Source: Deinococcus koreensis
GTDB taxonomy: Bacteria; Deinococcota; Deinococci; Deinococcales; Deinococcaceae
Assembly (NCBI RefSeq): GCF_002901445.1
Contig: NZ_PPPD01000001.1
Coordinates: 496,001-560,000 of the forward strand
Length of the DNA: 64,000 bases
Reading direction: 5' to 3'
Shown here: in pieces, positions 61,477-64,000 of the stretch
Position numbering within the stretch: position 1 is the first letter of the stretch
How the letters are laid out: each line of letters begins with the position of its first letter
The notes under the pieces: model-generated
Databases searched by the model: none
The model's input: only the letters and a program-made list of their open reading frames with translations
What the model was told of the DNA's origin: nothing
Program-made: the position numbers and the translations under genes

Positions 61477-62994
61477 ATGGTGGCCCCCCGCACAGCTCCG
61501 GTTTGGCCCACAACGAGCAGTCCACTGGCGAGGGTGGCCGATCTCCCCTTCGCGTTGAGCCTGCAGCGGAACGCAGGGGAGCCGCTGCACGCGCAACTGG
61601 CCGCGCAGGTGCGCGGCGCCGTGCTCGCGGGCACCCTGCCGGGCGGCGCGGCCCTGCCCGGCACGCGCACGCTGGCCGCCGCGCTGGGCGTGACGCGCGG
61701 CGTGGTGGCCGACGCCTACGCGACCCTGATCGCGGACGGCACGCTGGAGGCGGCGGTGGGCCGGGGCACGCGGGTGCCGCCGGGCGCCGCCCGCGACGCC
61801 CCGCCGGAGACCGACGCCGCGCCCGGCTGGCTCCCGCCCGTGCCTCCGCTGCCTATCGACGGCCCCGTTCCAGCCACGGGCCTGCACTTCCAGGCCGGCG
61901 TCACCGGCACCGCCACGCTGGACGCCCGCGCCTGGCGACAGGCCTGGGCGGCGGCGGCCCGCGCCCCGGTGGGCGGCGACTATGCCGATCCGGCCGGCGA
62001 AAGCGAGCTGCGCGCCGCACTGGCAGCCTTCGTGGGGCGGCAGCGCGGGCTGGGTGCCGGGGCCGCCCAGGTGGTCGTCACGGCGGGCACGCTGCACGCC
62101 CTGAACCTGATCGTGCGCGCGCTGCTGCCGCCCGCCTCGGCCGTGCTGGTCGAAAATCCCGGCTACCGTGCCGCGCGCCAGGTGCTGCTGGACGCCGGGC
62201 ATACCGCCGTGCCGGTGCCGGTCGATGGGGACGGCCTGGTGGTCGGCCCCGACACGCCCCCCGCCCGGCTGGCCTTCGTGACGCCCAGCCACCAGTTCCC
62301 GCTGGGCGGGCGCATGAGCCTGCCCCGCCGCCTCGCGCTGCTGGCCTGGGCACAGCGCCACGACGCCCTCATCGTGGAAGACGATTACGACGGTGAATTC
62401 CGCTACGACGCGCCGCCGCTGCCCACCCTGGCGAGTCTGGCGGCGCAGACCGGCGCGGCGGGCCGGGTGATCTACCTGGGCACGCTCAGCAAGGTGCTGA
62501 CCCCGGCCCTACGAACCGGCTTCCTGGTGGCCTCGCCCGCACTGCTGCCGGCGCTGGTGCGGGCGCGCACGCTGCTGGATTTCGGCCACGCCCTGCCGGT
62601 GCAGCGCGCCCTGTCCTGGCTGCTGCTGGGCGGACATCTGGATCGCCATATGCGCCGGGCGCGGCGCTGGCACGCCGGGGTCCTGGGGGCGCTGAGCCGG
62701 GAGCTGGCCCCCCTGGCTCCGCAGGCCACGCTGGGCGGCATCCAGGCCGGCCTGCACGTCTGCCTGCACCTGGCGCCGGGGCTGGACGCGCGGGAGGTGA
62801 CAGCCGCGCTGGCCCGGCGCGGTGTGTTCGTCTCCACCCTGGAGAGCTACACCTTCGCCGGCCCGGTGCCCAACGCCCTGCTGCTGGGCTTCGGCGGCCT
62901 GAACGTGGAGACCGCCCGAAGGGGTGCGCGCGAGATCGTGGGTGTGGTTCGGGCGCTCAGCGGCTCTGACAATGGTGCGGACAGTATTGACTAA
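61477..62994 (+). CDS. MocR-type PLP-dependent transcriptional regulator
   Basis: A 505-residue GntR/MocR regulator. Residues about 28-90 are the winged helix (PLHAQLAAQVRGAVLAGTLPGGAALPGTRTLAAALGVTRGVVADAY); from about 125 follows a class I aminotransferase-like domain (VENPGYRAARQ, VEDDYDGEFRYDAPP, YLGTLSKVLTPALRTGF with the PLP-binding Lys). ATG 61477 is leaderless behind TACACT. It probably controls the divergent operon and itself. The last eight or so residues come from an inserted MITE (see the MITE entry), so the C-terminus is altered relative to the pre-insertion protein. Confidence 0.93.
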   Translation: MVAPRTAPVWPTTSSPLARVADLPFALSLQRNAGEPLHAQLAAQVRGAVLAGTLPGGAALPGTRTLAAALGVTRGVVADAYATLIADGTLEAAVGRGTRVPPGAARDAPPETDAAPGWLPPVPPLPIDGPVPATGLHFQAGVTGTATLDARAWRQAWAAAARAPVGGDYADPAGESELRAALAAFVGRQRGLGAGAAQVVVTAGTLHALNLIVRALLPPASAVLVENPGYRAARQVLLDAGHTAVPVPVDGDGLVVGPDTPPARLAFVTPSHQFPLGGRMSLPRRLALLAWAQRHDALIVEDDYDGEFRYDAPPLPTLASLAAQTGAAGRVIYLGTLSKVLTPALRTGFLVASPALLPALVRARTLLDFGHALPVQRALSWLLLGGHLDRHMRRARRWHAGVLGALSRELAPLAPQATLGGIQAGLHVCLHLAPGLDAREVTAALARRGVFVSTLESYTFAGPVPNALLLGFGGLNVETARRGAREIVGVVRALSGSDNGADSID

Positions 62995-63160
62995 GTGCCC
63001 TTTCAAATGCGATGAACACGAGCTTTTTGGCTCCTCCCCTCTTGTGGGGGAGGCTGGGACTCGGAGAGCTGCGGAGCAGAGGGGGGGAACGGAGATGACG
63101 TCCCAGACAGCACTAACGGAGTTGTTCTGCGATAGCGTTATGAAACTGTCCGCACCATTG
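62970..63160. mobile_element. 191-bp MITE with 16-bp TIRs and 6-bp target duplication
   Basis: CAATGGTGCGGACAGT (62970-62985) and its perfect inverse (63145-63160) bound the element, and CTCTGA occurs directly outside both ends (62964-62969 and 63161-63166), the footprint of transposition. There is no transposase inside. The interior includes a GGCTCC..GGGGGAGG palindrome and the 26-bp module shared with the 39.4-kb repeat. It contributes the stop codon of the MocR gene. Confidence 0.88.
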
Positions 63161-63182
63161 CTCTGAAGGGAGCTGACTCTGC

Positions 63183-63389
63183 TCAGGCCTCGTCGGGCAT
63201 GTGGCGCTCGGCGGGCACGCTCAGGTGGGACTTGTCCACCGATTCGGTGGCCGGAGACAACTCCGGCGACTCCTGCGAGAGCTTCCTCATCTCCTCGTCG
63301 GCCGCTCTGGAGACGTCCGGCGTCCACTCCCCGCGCTTGGTACGATTGTCGGAGCCTTTCGGATCGGGGGTGGAGGAGGTTTTCTTCAT
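63183..63389 (-). CDS. Small charged disordered protein
   Basis: A 68-residue polar, probably unstructured protein (MKKTSSTPDPKGSDNRTKRG at the start, RAADEEMRKLSQESPELSP in the middle), with no hydrophobic core. ATG 63389 is preceded by TTGACT at 5 nt, close to but not matching the usual -10, and the upstream GTG at 63425 is an alternative. I do not recognise it; stress-related disordered proteins of this kind occur in Deinococcus. Its coding status is moderately supported by composition. Confidence 0.55.
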   Translation of the reverse strand: MKKTSSTPDPKGSDNRTKRGEWTPDVSRAADEEMRKLSQESPELSPATESVDKSHLSVPAERHMPDEA

Positions 63390-63542
63390 ACCCCAGTCAA
63401 GCGCGGGGAACTGGCCAACGGACAAGAACCCGGCCTCCAGATGCGGAGCAAGGGTTCATGTCGGGCCGATCGGGGTTCTCGAAGTCCAGTCGGAAAAAAA
63501 TGGGGACGCCCGCGAGCGTCCCACTTTCGTCTTAACTTTCCC

Positions 63543-64000
63543 CTATCTTCTACCTTTCACCAGCCAGGCGTGTTCCTCGATGCCCGCCGACTGGTTGGCG
63601 GCGCGGGCCATCACGAACAGCAGATCCGAGAGGCGGTTCAGGTAGACCTGTACCTGCGCGTTGGCGTCCTCCTCGTGCAGCAGGCGGATCACCTCGCGCT
63701 CGGCGCGGCGGGCCACCGTGCGGGCCACGTGCAGGGCGGCGGCGGCGGGCGTCCCGCCCGGATGCACGAAGCCCGTGAACGGCGGCGCGGCTTCCTGGTA
63801 CCGGTCGATCATGGCCTCGACGAAGGCCACGTCCTGCTCGTCCATCCGGACGATCCTGGTCTCGTAGATGGTGCCGGGGCGGGTGGCGAGATCGGCGCCC
63901 ACGTCGAACAGCGCGTTCTGCAGGTACTCCAGATCGGTGTCCAGCGCGGGGTCCGGCTTGTGGCTGCGCGTGTTGTGCGCCCGCGCCAGCCCGATGGCCG
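63543..64000 (-). CDS. PduO-type cob(I)alamin adenosyltransferase, N-terminus outside window
   Basis: The C-terminal 152 residues of an ATP:cobalamin adenosyltransferase, which makes adenosylcobalamin. LQNALFDVGADLATRPG, FTGFVHPGGTPAAAALHVARTVARRAERE and YLNRLSDLLFVMARAANQ are diagnostic, the last two lining the ATP and corrin site. The reading frame is open through the window end, so the start lies beyond 64000. Confidence 0.93.
   Translation of the reverse strand, partial: AIGLARAHNTRSHKPDPALDTDLEYLQNALFDVGADLATRPGTIYETRIVRMDEQDVAFVEAMIDRYQEAAPPFTGFVHPGGTPAAAALHVARTVARRAEREVIRLLHEEDANAQVQVYLNRLSDLLFVMARAANQSAGIEEHAWLVKGRR

Overview
The window is about 64 kb of high-GC (roughly 70%) bacterial chromosome that reads as Deinococcus. 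The manganese superoxide dismutase, UvrA, the LysJ/ArgD-type aminotransferase, the Rel protein and the TAXI-type TRAP transporter all look deinococcal. At least a dozen genes also carry a bare TANNNT -10 hexamer 5 to 7 nt before the start codon and no Shine-Dalgarno, the leaderless layout known to be common in Deinococcus. Coding density is high on both strands. I see no rRNA, tRNA, CRISPR array, prophage or transposase gene; mobile DNA is limited to short palindromic repeats and one 191-bp MITE.

Layout. 1-3.9 kb: two small unknown genes, a HAMP membrane protein, a DUF2383-type four-helix protein and a DUF2071-type protein. 4-8.1 kb: a minus-strand run of rel, a PH-like membrane protein and a TPR-like protein, plus a 34-codon leaderless micro-gene. 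8.1-12.8 kb: nucleoside hydrolase, alpha/beta hydrolase, a degenerate nuclease-fold protein coupled to a GH16-like protein, and an amidase. 12.9-17.9 kb: acyl-CoA carboxylase beta, acyl-CoA synthetase and acyl-CoA dehydrogenase behind a PaaR-like TetR operator. 18-22 kb: cytochrome P450, sodA, ClC-type channel. 22-25.7 kb: xylFHG xylose ABC transporter, divergent from an MFS permease. 27-34.2 kb: amino-acid ABC ATPase, TAXI TRAP transporter, AI-2E permease, M29 aminopeptidase, small P-loop kinase. 34.2-39.2 kb: a DsbB/DsbA-like redox pair, a membrane protein and uvrA. 39.7-42.3 kb: DEAD-box helicase with a structured 5' leader, then a VapBC-type module. 42.4-47.9 kb: ilvB-ilvN-ilvC and leuA. 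47.9-51 kb: a tight chain of six small enzymes. 51-55.2 kb: two oxidoreductase/epimerase pairs for sugar or polyol breakdown. 55.5-64 kb: VanW-like protein, lysJ, a four-gene operon divergent from a MocR regulator, and the start of a PduO-type adenosyltransferase.

How the genes work together. The clearest physiological unit is branched-chain amino acid synthesis. Both ilvB and leuA are preceded by a leaderless short peptide (Ile-Val-Val-Val-Leu-Leu and Leu-Leu-Leu runs), a rho-independent terminator and a competing antiterminator, so each appears to be controlled by ribosome-mediated attenuation. The fatty or branched acyl-CoA genes at 13-18 kb would run the reverse, catabolic direction. The redox, DNA-repair and stress genes (sodA, dsb pair, uvrA, rel) fit the stress-hardy lifestyle of the genus.

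The most noteworthy non-coding signals are the two attenuators, an 11-bp stem that hides the ribosome-binding site and start codon of the DEAD-box gene, a MITE with a 6-bp target duplication that rewrote the end of the MocR gene, and overlapping divergent -10 boxes in the 17-bp gap between MocR and its neighbour. Motif and family assignments are from reading the sequence and from memory; no database search was run.
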